NCBI GenBank assembly: GCA_947624245.1
Contig: CANQJL010000022.1
Coordinates: 1-39,148 of the forward strand
Length of the DNA stretch: 39,148 bases
Source of the DNA: an uncultured Acetatifactor sp.
GTDB lineage: Bacteria > Bacillota > Clostridia > Lachnospirales > Lachnospiraceae
Direction of reading: 5' to 3'
Shown: piece by piece, positions 1-7,316 of the stretch
Layout: every line of letters starts with the position of its first letter
How positions within the stretch are numbered: position 1 is the first letter of the stretch
Made by a program: the position numbers and the translations under genes
The notes under the pieces: generated by a model
Seen by the model: the letters and a program-made list of their open reading frames with translations, nothing else
What the model was told of the DNA's origin: nothing
The model's database searches: none

Positions 1-38
1 AGATGTCCTTACCATTTATACCAAAAAAGGAATAAGTC

Positions 39-62
39 TGTAAGCTATTTTTCTTGCTTACA
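39..62 (+). other. Leader hairpin upstream of the radical-SAM gene
   Basis: TGTAAGC (39-45) and GCTTACA (56-62) form a 7-bp inverted repeat with a 10-nt T-rich loop, 27 nt before the radical-SAM start codon. It may end an upstream transcript or form part of the 5' leader. No coding sequence for a precursor peptide was seen in positions 1-89. Confidence 0.4.
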
Positions 63-89
63 AACTTATTATACGAGTGAGGGTATGGT

Positions 90-1145
90 ATGAAGCAGTA
101 TTTTTCGGAAGCGAAGCAATTTTTCGCTTTTCAGTGGCACATCACGGACGAGTGCGATCAGAGGTGCAAGCACTGTTACATCTTCTCCGGGGATAAGTGC
201 CATGAGCTTAAAAGCATGAATTGGACACAGATGGAGGACACTTTTTATAACTGTCTGGACTTCTGCGAGGTGTATGGCCGCCTGCCCTATTTCTATCTCA
301 CCGGCGGCGACCCGATCCTGCACCCTGATTTCTGGCGGCTGCTTAATCTGTTCAAAGAACATAATGTCCCGTTCACCATTATGGGCAACCCGTTCCACCT
401 GAACGATCAGGTATGCCGGAAAATGAAATACTGCGGCTGCGAAAAGTACCAGCTTTCCCTTGACGGTCTCCATGAGACCCACGACTGGTTCCGTAAGCCC
501 GGCTCTTTTGACTGCACAATGGAAAAAATCGGCTGCATCAACCGCTCCGGAATGCGAAGCGTGATCATGACGACGGTATCCAAAACAAACCGTATGGAGG
601 TGCCGGGCATTATTGATGCGGTAGTGGCGGCAGGGGCAAATGTATTTGCCTTTTCCCGCTACGTTCCCAGCGGCGGCGACTTGGACGCTTCCATGACGCC
701 CCAGGAATACCGGGAACTGCTGGCAATCTGTGATAAGAAATTCAAAGAGTATGAGGCGGAGGGCTGCCAGACCTATTTCAACAAAAAAGACCACCTCTGG
801 ACGCTCTACGAGTATGAGGCGGGAACCTTCAAAATCCCCGCAGACGCCAAGGAGGGCACCATCTACGGCGGCTGCAACTGCGGCAACTGCCATATCACCA
901 TCCTGCCCACCGGCGATGTGTACGCCTGCCGCCGAGTTGCCGAAAGCAAAGTCGGCAATATATTCACCGACCGACTGGCAGATGTGTGGGTGTGCGAGAT
1001 GGAGCAGTATCGGGAGTATGATAAATTTGTCAAATGCGGAAAATGCGAGTTAAAGGCGTGGTGCCGGGGCTGCCCCGCCGTGGCGAAGGGAACGAACGGC
1101 AGCTTCTATGAAGCCGACCCGCAGTGCTGGAAGGATGTGGTATAA
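90..1145 (+). CDS. Radical SAM/SPASM peptide-maturase-like enzyme (ACGX-system type suspected)
   Basis: A 351-residue radical S-adenosylmethionine enzyme. The N-terminus carries the cluster motif CDQRCKHCY (about residues 22-30), where three cysteines bind the SAM-cleaving 4Fe-4S cluster. The glycine-rich stretch LTGGDP follows. The C-terminal quarter is a SPASM domain with cysteines in CNCGNC, VYACRR, CGKCELKAWCRGC and a late PQC, enough for auxiliary clusters. Such enzymes usually modify a short ribosomal peptide encoded next to them. The N-terminal sequence resembles, from memory, the subfamily named for ACGX-repeat peptides; this was not checked. No precursor lies downstream, so one would be expected just left of the window. 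The start at 90 has a GAGTGAGGG-like site. The stop overlaps the next start (TAATG), implying translational coupling. Confidence 0.85.
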   Translation: MKQYFSEAKQFFAFQWHITDECDQRCKHCYIFSGDKCHELKSMNWTQMEDTFYNCLDFCEVYGRLPYFYLTGGDPILHPDFWRLLNLFKEHNVPFTIMGNPFHLNDQVCRKMKYCGCEKYQLSLDGLHETHDWFRKPGSFDCTMEKIGCINRSGMRSVIMTTVSKTNRMEVPGIIDAVVAAGANVFAFSRYVPSGGDLDASMTPQEYRELLAICDKKFKEYEAEGCQTYFNKKDHLWTLYEYEAGTFKIPADAKEGTIYGGCNCGNCHITILPTGDVYACRRVAESKVGNIFTDRLADVWVCEMEQYREYDKFVKCGKCELKAWCRGCPAVAKGTNGSFYEADPQCWKDVV

Positions 1146-1723
1146 TGGAATTGCTGGAGCTTATGAAATACCGCCGCTCGATTCGAAGGTATCAAGACAG
1201 ACAGATTTCCCGCGAGGATATGGAAACGATCATCAAGGCGGGGACCTACGCGCCAAACGCCGGAGGCGGCCAGCGCAGTATCATTGTGGGCGTCCGAAAT
1301 GCGTCTCTTGCGGAAAAGATCGGCAGACTGAACGTCGCCCGATTTGACCGTTCAAGGTTGTCCGGCAGTTATGTTTCCGCCGAGCAGCCCAGCATCATTG
1401 ACGACCCGACCATGAAAAGCGGATTCTATGGAGCTCCCGCTGTCTGCGTCGTCTTTGCTATGAAAAACTTTCTTTACAGTATCCCTGACGCCTTTTGCTG
1501 TGCCGAAAACATGGTGCTGATGGCGGCAGAGCTTGGTATTTCTTCCTGCATCATCGCAAGGGGCGAGGAAACCTTTGACAATGAGATCGGCTTGACACTT
1601 TTGCGGGAGTGGAATATCCCCGAAAACTATATCGCCCGCTGTTTTGTAATATTGGGATATTGTGACGGCGAATATCCGCAGCCGAAATCAAGAAAAGCGC
1701 AACGGAGTAAAATCATTGAATGA
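1145..1723 (+). CDS. Nitroreductase family FMN oxidoreductase
   Basis: A 192-residue protein starting MELLELMKYRRSIRRYQ, the typical opening of nitroreductases, where the RRSIRRY arginines contact FMN phosphate. APNAGGGQ and the later ELGISSCIIARGEE match the family core, and the length is normal for it. These enzymes bind FMN and use NAD(P)H to reduce nitro, quinone or other electron-poor substrates; the substrate here is unknown. The ATG at 1145 shares its first base with the stop of the radical-SAM gene and has AAGGA about 8 nt upstream. An earlier in-frame start at 1124 lies inside the radical-SAM gene and is less likely. Its operon position suggests a redox role in the same pathway or electron delivery to its partners. 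Confidence 0.88.
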   Translation: MELLELMKYRRSIRRYQDRQISREDMETIIKAGTYAPNAGGGQRSIIVGVRNASLAEKIGRLNVARFDRSRLSGSYVSAEQPSIIDDPTMKSGFYGAPAVCVVFAMKNFLYSIPDAFCCAENMVLMAAELGISSCIIARGEETFDNEIGLTLLREWNIPENYIARCFVILGYCDGEYPQPKSRKAQRSKIIE

Positions 1724-1733
1724 GGTGCTTAGA

Positions 1734-2360
1734 ATGGACGCACAAACTTGTCTCAAAAAATTAGAATATGTGGGCGTACCGGCTTTTGCAACGGTGGACA
1801 AAGACGGCGCGCCGCAGATCCGCAATATTTCCGCCATACACTATGAACCAGACAGAATGATTTTCTTTACCGCAAAGGGAAAAGCCTTCTGCGAAGAACT
1901 TCTGACTGACGGGCGTGTGCAGGTGTTGGGTTATACCAAGTATAAAGAAATGATACGTCTGTCTGCAAAGGCAGTTTCCGTCCCGGAGAATGAACAGGAA
2001 AAGTGGATTGACACGATTTTTGCGGAGCAGCCCTATCTCTCGAACGTCTATCCCGGTGACACCCGAAAAATGGCGGGGATCGTCTTTGAGATCAAGGACG
2101 CGGAAATCGAGTATTTCAATCTGGGCGTCAATCCGATCTTCCGGGAGAGCTACACCATCGGTGCGGGAAATCTCACGAAAAAAGGATATGTCATTTCCGA
2201 AAAATGTATCGGATGCGGAAAGTGTTTGAAAAACTGTCCTCAGCGGTGCATTGAGCCGGGGACGCCCTACCGTATTCAGCAGAACCACTGCTTACACTGC
2301 GGAAATTGCTTTGCGGTTTGCCCGGTAAAGGCGATAGAAAAGCGGGGAGGTAATCTTTAA
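1734..2360 (+). CDS. Pyridoxamine 5'-phosphate oxidase-like flavin protein fused to a 2[4Fe-4S] ferredoxin
   Basis: A 208-residue two-domain protein. Residues about 1-135 resemble the split-barrel flavin-binding fold of the PNPOx-like family (VGVPAFATVDKDGAPQIRNIS, then FFTAKGKAF). Residues about 150-205 carry two ferredoxin motifs, CIGCGKCLKNCP and CLHCGNCFAVCP, for two 4Fe-4S clusters. It probably moves electrons between ferredoxin-type clusters and flavin; the substrate is unknown. The start at 1734 has GAGGTG 6-7 nt upstream; an earlier frame start at 1662 would overlap the nitroreductase by 60 bases. It could be the electron donor for the radical-SAM enzyme or nitroreductase in this operon; that is inference. 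Confidence 0.85.
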   Translation: MDAQTCLKKLEYVGVPAFATVDKDGAPQIRNISAIHYEPDRMIFFTAKGKAFCEELLTDGRVQVLGYTKYKEMIRLSAKAVSVPENEQEKWIDTIFAEQPYLSNVYPGDTRKMAGIVFEIKDAEIEYFNLGVNPIFRESYTIGAGNLTKKGYVISEKCIGCGKCLKNCPQRCIEPGTPYRIQQNHCLHCGNCFAVCPVKAIEKRGGNL

Positions 2361-3292
2361 TGTTTTCAAAAATGTCAATTAGGAAATCTACCGCGCGCTC
2401 TTTGAGCGCGTTGCGTTCCTCTAACGCGCTGGCTACATCGGATAATATAAGACGGCTTCGGGAGGCGCTGGACAAAGCGGACGCCGTTGTAATTGGCGCG
2501 GGAGCGGGTCTTTCCACCTCAGCGGGGTTTACCTATACCGGGGAACGGTTTCAGAGATATTTCTCCGACTTTGCCGGAAAATACAGCTTTAGGGATATGT
2601 ATTCCGGCGGGTTCTATCCGTTCCCCTCGCAGGAAGAGTTTTGGGCCTACTGGAGCCGGTATATTTTCATCAACCGTTATACGGACGCGCCGAAGCCGGT
2701 GTATGAGCAGGTTTTTGACCTCGTGCGGGAAAAAGACTATTTTATCATTACCACAAATGTGGATCACTGCTTTCAAAAGGCGGGATTCGATAAAAAGCGG
2801 CTTTTCTATACACAGGGCGACTACGGGCTGTTTCAATGCTCAACACCATGCTGCCAGGAGACCTTTGATAATGAGGATATGATCCGGCAGATGATGGAGC
2901 GGCAAGAAGGTATGCGTATCCCCTCCGAGCTTCTGCCCGTCTGTCCACATTGTGGGAAGCCCCTGACGATGAATCTTCGCTCTGACAATAAATTTGTGGA
3001 GGACGAGGGCTGGCATTTGGCAGCGGAAAGGTATGAGAACTTCCTGCAAACAAGGAAAAACGGGCAGATTCTGTTTCTGGAGTTGGGTGTCGGCTACAAT
3101 ACGCCGGTCATTATCAAGTATCCCTTCTGGCAGATGACTGCAGAGAATCCACGGGCGACCTATGCCTGTATCAACTACGGCGAGGCGGCGTGCCCGGGGG
3201 AGATTGCGGAGCGGAGTATTTGCATTGATGGGGATATCGGGGAGGTGATAAACGAATTGCTTGGTAAAACAGACTGTTTGGATGGATTGTAA
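2360..3292 (+). CDS. Class M sirtuin (SirTM-like), probable protein ADP-ribosyltransferase
   Basis: A 310-residue Sir2-fold protein. The NAD-binding motif GAGAGLSTSAG is near residue 47, TTNVDHCFQKAG near 133, a zinc site is suggested by CSTPCC and CPHCG, and LELGVGYNTPVIIKYPFW is the later NAD-pocket motif. At the position of the catalytic histidine of deacetylase sirtuins the sequence reads YTQGDYGLFQC, with Gln. That change and the GFTYTGERF and NTPVIIKYPFW motifs match what I recall of class M sirtuins of Streptococcus and Staphylococcus, which ADP-ribosylate a lipoylated GcvH-like protein rather than deacetylate. The usual partners (macrodomain hydrolase, GcvH-L, lipoate ligase) are absent here. 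The start overlaps the previous stop (TAATG) with GGGGAGG 9 nt upstream. The first ~30 residues are Ser/Ala/Arg-rich, look added on, and their DNA holds two small hairpins. Confidence 0.85.
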   Translation: MFSKMSIRKSTARSLSALRSSNALATSDNIRRLREALDKADAVVIGAGAGLSTSAGFTYTGERFQRYFSDFAGKYSFRDMYSGGFYPFPSQEEFWAYWSRYIFINRYTDAPKPVYEQVFDLVREKDYFIITTNVDHCFQKAGFDKKRLFYTQGDYGLFQCSTPCCQETFDNEDMIRQMMERQEGMRIPSELLPVCPHCGKPLTMNLRSDNKFVEDEGWHLAAERYENFLQTRKNGQILFLELGVGYNTPVIIKYPFWQMTAENPRATYACINYGEAACPGEIAERSICIDGDIGEVINELLGKTDCLDGL

Positions 3293-3396
3293 TATTAAAG
3301 GCATGTAAGTAATATCAAAGACGTGTGAGTAACTAAAATATGCAGACGAGCTGCCATTACGCAAGGTACGCCTTCGATGTGGCAGTTCGTCATGCA
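3293..3396 (+). repeat. 3' flank of the sirtuin gene: 20-bp tandem repeat and long hairpin
   Basis: Two imperfect 20-bp units follow the stop codon (3293-3312 and 3313-3332). A long imperfect hairpin comes next: GACGAGCTGCCA (3345-3356) pairs with TGGCAGTTCGTC (3380-3391), a 12-bp stem with one G-T pair, and TGCA can extend it around a bulged A. An inner AAGG/CCTT pair sits in the loop. No T-run follows on the + strand, so it may stabilise the 3' end or be a weak terminator. The second, truncated sirtuin copy has one 20-bp unit and only the left arm. The rest of the gap up to 3510 shows nothing recognisable. Confidence 0.5.
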
Positions 3397-3510
3397 GATT
3401 AAGGCAAAAAAACAACAGCACATATTGACATCTCTCTTCAAGCAAAATGCAACGTAAAATATATAAAATTCGTTGCAAATATAGGACCTTGTTTTTGGTA
3501 AGGTATGTCA

Positions 3511-3544
3511 TTTGTCCCGAATTTTGTATAGAATTCGGGACAAA
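3511..3544. repeat. Perfect 13-bp inverted repeat upstream of the ATPase gene
   Basis: TTTGTCCCGAATT (3511-3523) is matched by AATTCGGGACAAA (3532-3544) around an 8-nt loop. It is followed by CTCTTTTAAT, so it could be an intrinsic terminator, and it lies 70 bp before the ATPase promoter, so an operator or an element-end role is also possible. Confidence 0.55.
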
Positions 3545-3614
3545 CTCTTTTAATACAAAATTCTACATTTAACGTGTCAGTTTTTGAAGAAAAATAGAAA
3601 AGTGATACTTTAAC

Positions 3615-3643
3615 TTGATATTTACTGATTCATCCATTATAAT
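3615..3643 (+). promoter_or_regulatory. Sigma-A type promoter for the AAA/DUF4143 ATPase
   Basis: TTGATA (3615-3620) and TATAAT (3638-3643) are separated by exactly 17 bp, about 30 bp before the start codon. The ATPase therefore has its own promoter and does not depend on the sirtuin operon. Confidence 0.75.
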
Positions 3644-3673
3644 GGAGACACTTCGGAAGAGGAGGTGTGCTCT

Positions 3674-4903
3674 ATGAAACTTTACCGCAGAGAAAACTAT
3701 CTGAAAAAGATCCGGGCATTTTATCATGCAGATGACATTATTAAAGTAATCACAGGCGTCAGACGCTGCGGAAAATCCAGCCTTATGGAAACGATTGCTG
3801 ATGAGCTCAGAGAAAGCGGTATTCAAAATGAAAATATTCTTTACATTGATCTGGATCTTCGAGGATACAGAAGCATAAAAACCGCAGATCAGCTTGAAAA
3901 TCTGATTTTACAGATGGGGACGGCGATAGGCCGGAAATATTTGTTTATTGATGAAATTCAAAATGTTTCCGGCTTCGAAGAAGTATTAAACGGATTCCGC
4001 AGTGAAGGCGGCTGGTCTATTTTTATCACGGGTTCCAATTCGTATTTGCTCAGTGGTGAACTGGTTACAAAACTGACAGGGAGATATCTCGAATTTGAAT
4101 TGTTTCCATTGACCTTTGAAGAATATGAAAAAATGAAAGCCTTTTACAACAAGAATATTGATTCGCTTCCGGCAAATGAAATGAATCGTTACATTCTGGA
4201 AGGTGGTTTTCCGCGAACCATACAATTAGAGCATATGGCGGACAAACGCACTTATGTTCAGGGTGTAGTCAAAGAAATATTCGAGAAAGATATACGACAT
4301 AGGGTTAAGATCAGGGAAAAAGAGACTTTCGAAGCTGTTAAGACGTATATTATCAATAATTTTGGCGCAACAGTGAGCATTAACAGTCTTTGCAGTGCAT
4401 TGCGGAAAAACGGGCTTTCCGTTAGCAGAGCTACACTTACAAGATATTTGAAAGCTTTGACGGATGCAAAAATTTTATATGAATGCTCCAGATTTGATAT
4501 GAAATCAAAGCGATCTTTAAGCGGAGAAAAAAAGTATTATCTGGCAGATCTGAGTTTTTATTTTGCACAAAATACAGATAATCGGATTCATTATGGGCCA
4601 GTTTTGGAAAATATGGTCTATACCTATGCCAGAGCTCAGGATTATTCGGTCAGCGTTGGAAGGATCGGGAAATTAGAATGTGATTTTATTCTCAGAGATA
4701 ATGAAATGCAATATTCTTATGTACAGGTAGCGTACACGATCGCTTTGTCGCAGGAAACAGAAGATAGGGAATACCGTGCCTTGGAAGCAATCAAAGATAA
4801 TTACCCGAAATACGTTGTAACAACCGATTCGTTGTTACAGCAGAGAAATGGCATTAAAAACATAAACCTAATTGATTTTATGAAAAATGGTCAAAAATTT
4901 TAA
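3674..4903 (+). CDS. AAA-type ATPase with C-terminal DUF4143 domain
   Basis: A 409-residue protein of the AAA_14/DUF4143 kind. The Walker A motif is GVRRCGKSS (about residues 27-35) and Walker B is YLFIDEIQN (about 95-103), followed by FITGSNS as sensor 1. The C-terminal half has the DUF4143 pattern: a winged-helix-like region, then a nuclease-fold-like end with CDFILR. The family is common in gut bacteria and archaea and its function is unresolved; defence or element-maintenance roles have been suggested. The start at 3674 has GGAGG 8 nt upstream; a GTG at 3665 overlaps that site and is rejected. The gene is clearly more AT-rich than its neighbours and sits against a broken sirtuin copy, so it was probably acquired by transfer. 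Confidence 0.88.
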   Translation: MKLYRRENYLKKIRAFYHADDIIKVITGVRRCGKSSLMETIADELRESGIQNENILYIDLDLRGYRSIKTADQLENLILQMGTAIGRKYLFIDEIQNVSGFEEVLNGFRSEGGWSIFITGSNSYLLSGELVTKLTGRYLEFELFPLTFEEYEKMKAFYNKNIDSLPANEMNRYILEGGFPRTIQLEHMADKRTYVQGVVKEIFEKDIRHRVKIREKETFEAVKTYIINNFGATVSINSLCSALRKNGLSVSRATLTRYLKALTDAKILYECSRFDMKSKRSLSGEKKYYLADLSFYFAQNTDNRIHYGPVLENMVYTYARAQDYSVSVGRIGKLECDFILRDNEMQYSYVQVAYTIALSQETEDREYRALEAIKDNYPKYVVTTDSLLQQRNGIKNINLIDFMKNGQKF

Positions 4904-4908
4904 CTATT

Positions 4909-5122
4909 TTGGGTGCGCAATAGATACAACACCCCGGTCATTATCAAGTATCCCTTCTGGCAGATGACGGCAGCGAATCCACGGGCGGTGTATGCGTGTG
5001 TGAATTACGGCGAGGCGGCGTGCCCGGAGGAGATCGCGGACAGGAGTATTTGCATTGACGGGGATATCGGGGAAATTTTAGACGCATTGCTCGATGAAGC
5101 AGGCTGTCCGGATGAACTGTAA
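4909..5122 (+). pseudogene. Truncated 3' remnant of a second class M sirtuin gene
   Basis: The reading frame from about 4924 to the stop at 5120-5122 matches the last 65 residues of the intact sirtuin (50 of 65 identical by my count), from YNTPVIIKYPFW to the C-terminus. It lacks the NAD-binding Rossmann motifs and the zinc site, so it cannot be an active sirtuin. DNA similarity begins at TTGGGTG (4909), 6 nt after the ATPase stop codon, and continues past the sirtuin stop. No ribosome-binding site is evident before a possible ATG at 4913. It is best explained as a diverged paralogue mostly replaced or deleted when the ATPase gene arrived. Confidence 0.8.
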
Positions 5123-5176
5123 TATCAAAGGCATGTAAGTAACTAAACTATGCAGACGAACTGCCACTGCGCAAGG
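4909..5176 (+). repeat. Direct repeat of the sirtuin 3' end and flank (copy 2; copy 1 is 3083-3366)
   Basis: A diverged direct repeat of about 270 bp covering the sirtuin 3' coding end and about 50 bp of following non-coding DNA. Both copies start at TTGGGTG and end at GCAAGG. Copy 1 has an extra 20-bp unit after the stop. The two copies bracket the ATPase gene and its AT-rich leader. Confidence 0.8.
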
Positions 5177-5182
5177 AGAGAT

Positions 5183-5238
5183 GATAAACCCCGCATCAGG
5201 AATGAAGATCCTGCCACGGGGTTTATCGTTGTTTTTTG
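5183..5238 (+). terminator. Intrinsic terminator after the sirtuin remnant
   Basis: GATAAACCCCG (5183-5193) pairs perfectly with CGGGGTTTATC (5217-5227) and is followed by GTTGTTTTTTG on the + strand. It ends rightward transcription and separates it from the convergent flavin reductase gene. Confidence 0.8.
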
Positions 5239-5249
5239 TCTGCAAAAGT

Positions 5250-5813
5250 TTACTTCAACGCAAGACCGTCCTTAAATGCCTCACCCACCCGTTCCGATAC
5301 ACGGTAATAGCCATGTGTATAAGGGTCAAAGGCGATGGCGTCCACTAACGACAGATCGAGCTTGCCGTTCGGCATAACACGTTCATCGGCTGTGACATTG
5401 ACCACTTTCCCGATCACGCCGCAGCCGTATTCGTTCTCCTGGTACTCGATGAATTCGCACTCCAAACAAAGCGGGAATTCGTTGATGACCGGTGCGTCGA
5501 CCGTCTCGGCCTTACTTGCTGTCAGCCCGGCTTTGGCCAGCTTATCCGCTACTTTATTGCCAGATTCCACCCCAAAGTAATCTGCTTCCTTCACATGGGC
5601 AGCATCGGCGATGCTCACGGTAAACGCCCCCCGCTTTTTGATGTTCTGCACTGTTTTGTGCGTCTCGGTCAGGTTGAGCGCTACGGTGTTTCTCTCCTGC
5701 ATCGTGCCCCACGCGGCGTTCATCACGTTGACGCTGCCGTCGTCGTTATAGGTGGCGACCATCAGCACCGGCATCGGGAAAATTCCTTCAGTAATGTTCA
5801 GCTTCTGTCTCAT
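5250..5813 (-). CDS. Flavin reductase family protein (split-barrel FMN protein)
   Basis: A 187-residue protein of the flavin-reductase-like, FMN-binding split-barrel family. It opens with ITEGIFPMPVLMVATYNDDG and NVMNAAWGTM, the usual region for flavin contacts, and later has FTVSIADAAHVKEADYFG, also typical. Members bind FMN and reduce or carry flavin for partner oxygenases, or act as small redox proteins; the partner is unknown. The start at 5813 has AAGGAGG about 8 nt upstream. The gene stands alone, with a 16-bp palindrome upstream that may control it. Confidence 0.88.
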   Translation of the reverse strand: MRQKLNITEGIFPMPVLMVATYNDDGSVNVMNAAWGTMQERNTVALNLTETHKTVQNIKKRGAFTVSIADAAHVKEADYFGVESGNKVADKLAKAGLTASKAETVDAPVINEFPLCLECEFIEYQENEYGCGVIGKVVNVTADERVMPNGKLDLSLVDAIAFDPYTHGYYRVSERVGEAFKDGLALK

Positions 5814-5894
5814 TGTATATCCTCCTTAAATATTATTTCTGTTTTCCGAATAACACATTTAATTCTGGAAGATTTGTCTTTTGACTGATTATTT

Positions 5895-5910
5895 ATATCA
5901 TATATGATAT
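5895..5910. promoter_or_regulatory. 16-bp perfect palindrome upstream of the flavin reductase gene
   Basis: ATATCATATATGATAT is a perfect palindrome 82 bp before the flavin reductase start. It lies where a promoter or operator would be expected and looks like a site for a dimeric repressor. No regulator gene adjoins it, so the binding protein is unknown. Confidence 0.45.
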
Positions 5911-5959
5911 AGCAGACAAAAACAAGACGAAAAAATATATCACAATTTAATAATAATGG

Positions 5960-6343
5960 TCACTTCATCAGCTCGTCGGACAGGCGCAGTATCTCCGGCG
6001 CAAGCTTCGCCCTCTTGCGCTTGACCATTTGATTGTAGATCGGATATGCCGCAATCACGCCGATGATACCGACCACACCAATCACAATACCCGGAATAAA
6101 ATATTGCGTCCAGTCGGGAAGCATCGTGCAGCACATCCCCACGCCCAGCAGCAGCGCACTGATAATTCCGACGATCAGTGAGACGACGGTCGCTCCTTTT
6201 GTGGCGCTTTCGTCCAGACGGCGAAGCTGCTCCATCGATGTCTCTTCTTTTGTCGGGGGCACGTATTTGTCCCGAATCTTCTTGATTTCCTCCTGCTCCT
6301 TTGCGGAATAGGTATAGGTGAAGGTTTCTTTCTTATCTTCCAT
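5960..6343 (-). CDS. Small two-helix membrane protein with a GMC-W-GI module
   Basis: A 127-residue protein of unknown function. Residues 1-50 are charged and soluble (KEQEEIKKIRDKYVPPTKEE). Two membrane helices follow, roughly residues 53-78 and 85-108, and a basic tail (KRKRAK) ends it. The junction reads GVGMCCTMLPDW followed by GIVIGVVGIIG, and closely similar modules occur twice in the protein at 9456-9824. The start at 6343 has AGGAGG upstream; an earlier frame start at 6400 lacks one. It is the last gene of the two-component cluster, so a part in membrane-stress response is plausible but not shown. Confidence 0.75.
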   Translation of the reverse strand: MEDKKETFTYTYSAKEQEEIKKIRDKYVPPTKEETSMEQLRRLDESATKGATVVSLIVGIISALLLGVGMCCTMLPDWTQYFIPGIVIGVVGIIGVIAAYPIYNQMVKRKRAKLAPEILRLSDELMK

Positions 6344-6416
6344 GATCCATTCCTCCTCTTTCAGGATTCTGCGAATATTGCAGCAGTCAACTGTTTGCAA
6401 AACATTCAGGTTATGT

Positions 6417-7316
6417 TTAAGAATTGTTAATCTTCAGATTTTTATTCGCCCGCCAGATCATATAAATCGCCATGCCGATTACGATGGTACAGATGGATCC
6501 TCCTGTCGCACCGGTCATAACCTGACGAAACTTCGGATCGTCGTCTCCGCCGAACTGCGCCAACATGGCGGTTTCCAATGAGAGAATAGACACCATTGCC
6601 GCCACAAGATTGATGGCCTTGGCCGCCGAAAGAATTGGACTTTTATGCTTTCGGGTCTTCACGATATTGATAACGGCAATCGTGACGGCATAAAAGGAAT
6701 AAGCAGCCATGGCGTAGATCAAAAGACCCGGATAGGCAAAGCCTCGATTTTGCTGTACCATGAAAACAACGATACCGGTAAGCGCCTGATTCATGAACAA
6801 GAGCATGATCCCGCACAGCCGGTAACGGCGCAGCTCCGATGCTTCGTCCTGCACATTCAGCCGCCGTACCAGTAGGAAGCGCATCACAGCAAGCAAAATG
6901 TAATAGACCGCCAGTGCGATGAACCATGTGGAACGGTACACAATGCCCGATGCCAGCTTCATGACGATATACAAAAGATTGATGAAAAATCCCTGATACA
7001 GCGAGACTCCCGTCCGAAAGCGCACATCGGTCAGATATTTTTCCCCGACTGTGGTGGAGCGGAATTTTTTCATCAGCGGGTGATCGGAGACAAATTTTGT
7101 GATACCGCCTATGGCCGTATTGACGTAGACAAGCCCCGTGCAGGTGACTATCAGCGCATAAGCGGAGGCCAGATAGGAGGCGTATTGCAGGATTGGGTTT
7201 TGTATATCGAACGCAAACACGGCAATCACAAACCCGTAGCCGAAAAGCGCTGCCAAAACCGTCGGGAGCGGGGGCAGGCAGAATATCTTTTTAAGTATCC
7301 TTTTGAATTTCTCCAT
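6417..7316 (-). CDS. Polytopic membrane protein downstream of the histidine kinase
   Basis: A 299-residue hydrophobic protein with about seven or eight predicted membrane segments (for example TVLAALFGYGFVIAVFAFDI, then ALIVTCTGLVYV, WFIALAVYYILLAVMRFLLV and ICTIVIGMAIYMIW). No named domain was recognised. Its start overlaps the end of the kinase gene by 26 bases, with GAGGGC upstream, so the two are translated together. The tight coupling suggests it is a target or accessory of the two-component system, perhaps a membrane partner of the kinase. This is inference from position only. Confidence 0.75.
   Translation of the reverse strand: MEKFKRILKKIFCLPPLPTVLAALFGYGFVIAVFAFDIQNPILQYASYLASAYALIVTCTGLVYVNTAIGGITKFVSDHPLMKKFRSTTVGEKYLTDVRFRTGVSLYQGFFINLLYIVMKLASGIVYRSTWFIALAVYYILLAVMRFLLVRRLNVQDEASELRRYRLCGIMLLFMNQALTGIVVFMVQQNRGFAYPGLLIYAMAAYSFYAVTIAVINIVKTRKHKSPILSAAKAINLVAAMVSILSLETAMLAQFGGDDDPKFRQVMTGATGGSICTIVIGMAIYMIWRANKNLKINNS

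Noticed and set aside
69..893. Long minus-strand reading frame opposite the radical-SAM gene
   Set aside because: It lies wholly against a gene with clear family motifs, has no ribosome-binding site and no recognisable domain.
2360..3292. Ordinary protein deacetylase call for the sirtuin
   Set aside because: The catalytic His position is Gln and other motifs follow class M enzymes, so deacetylation is unlikely.
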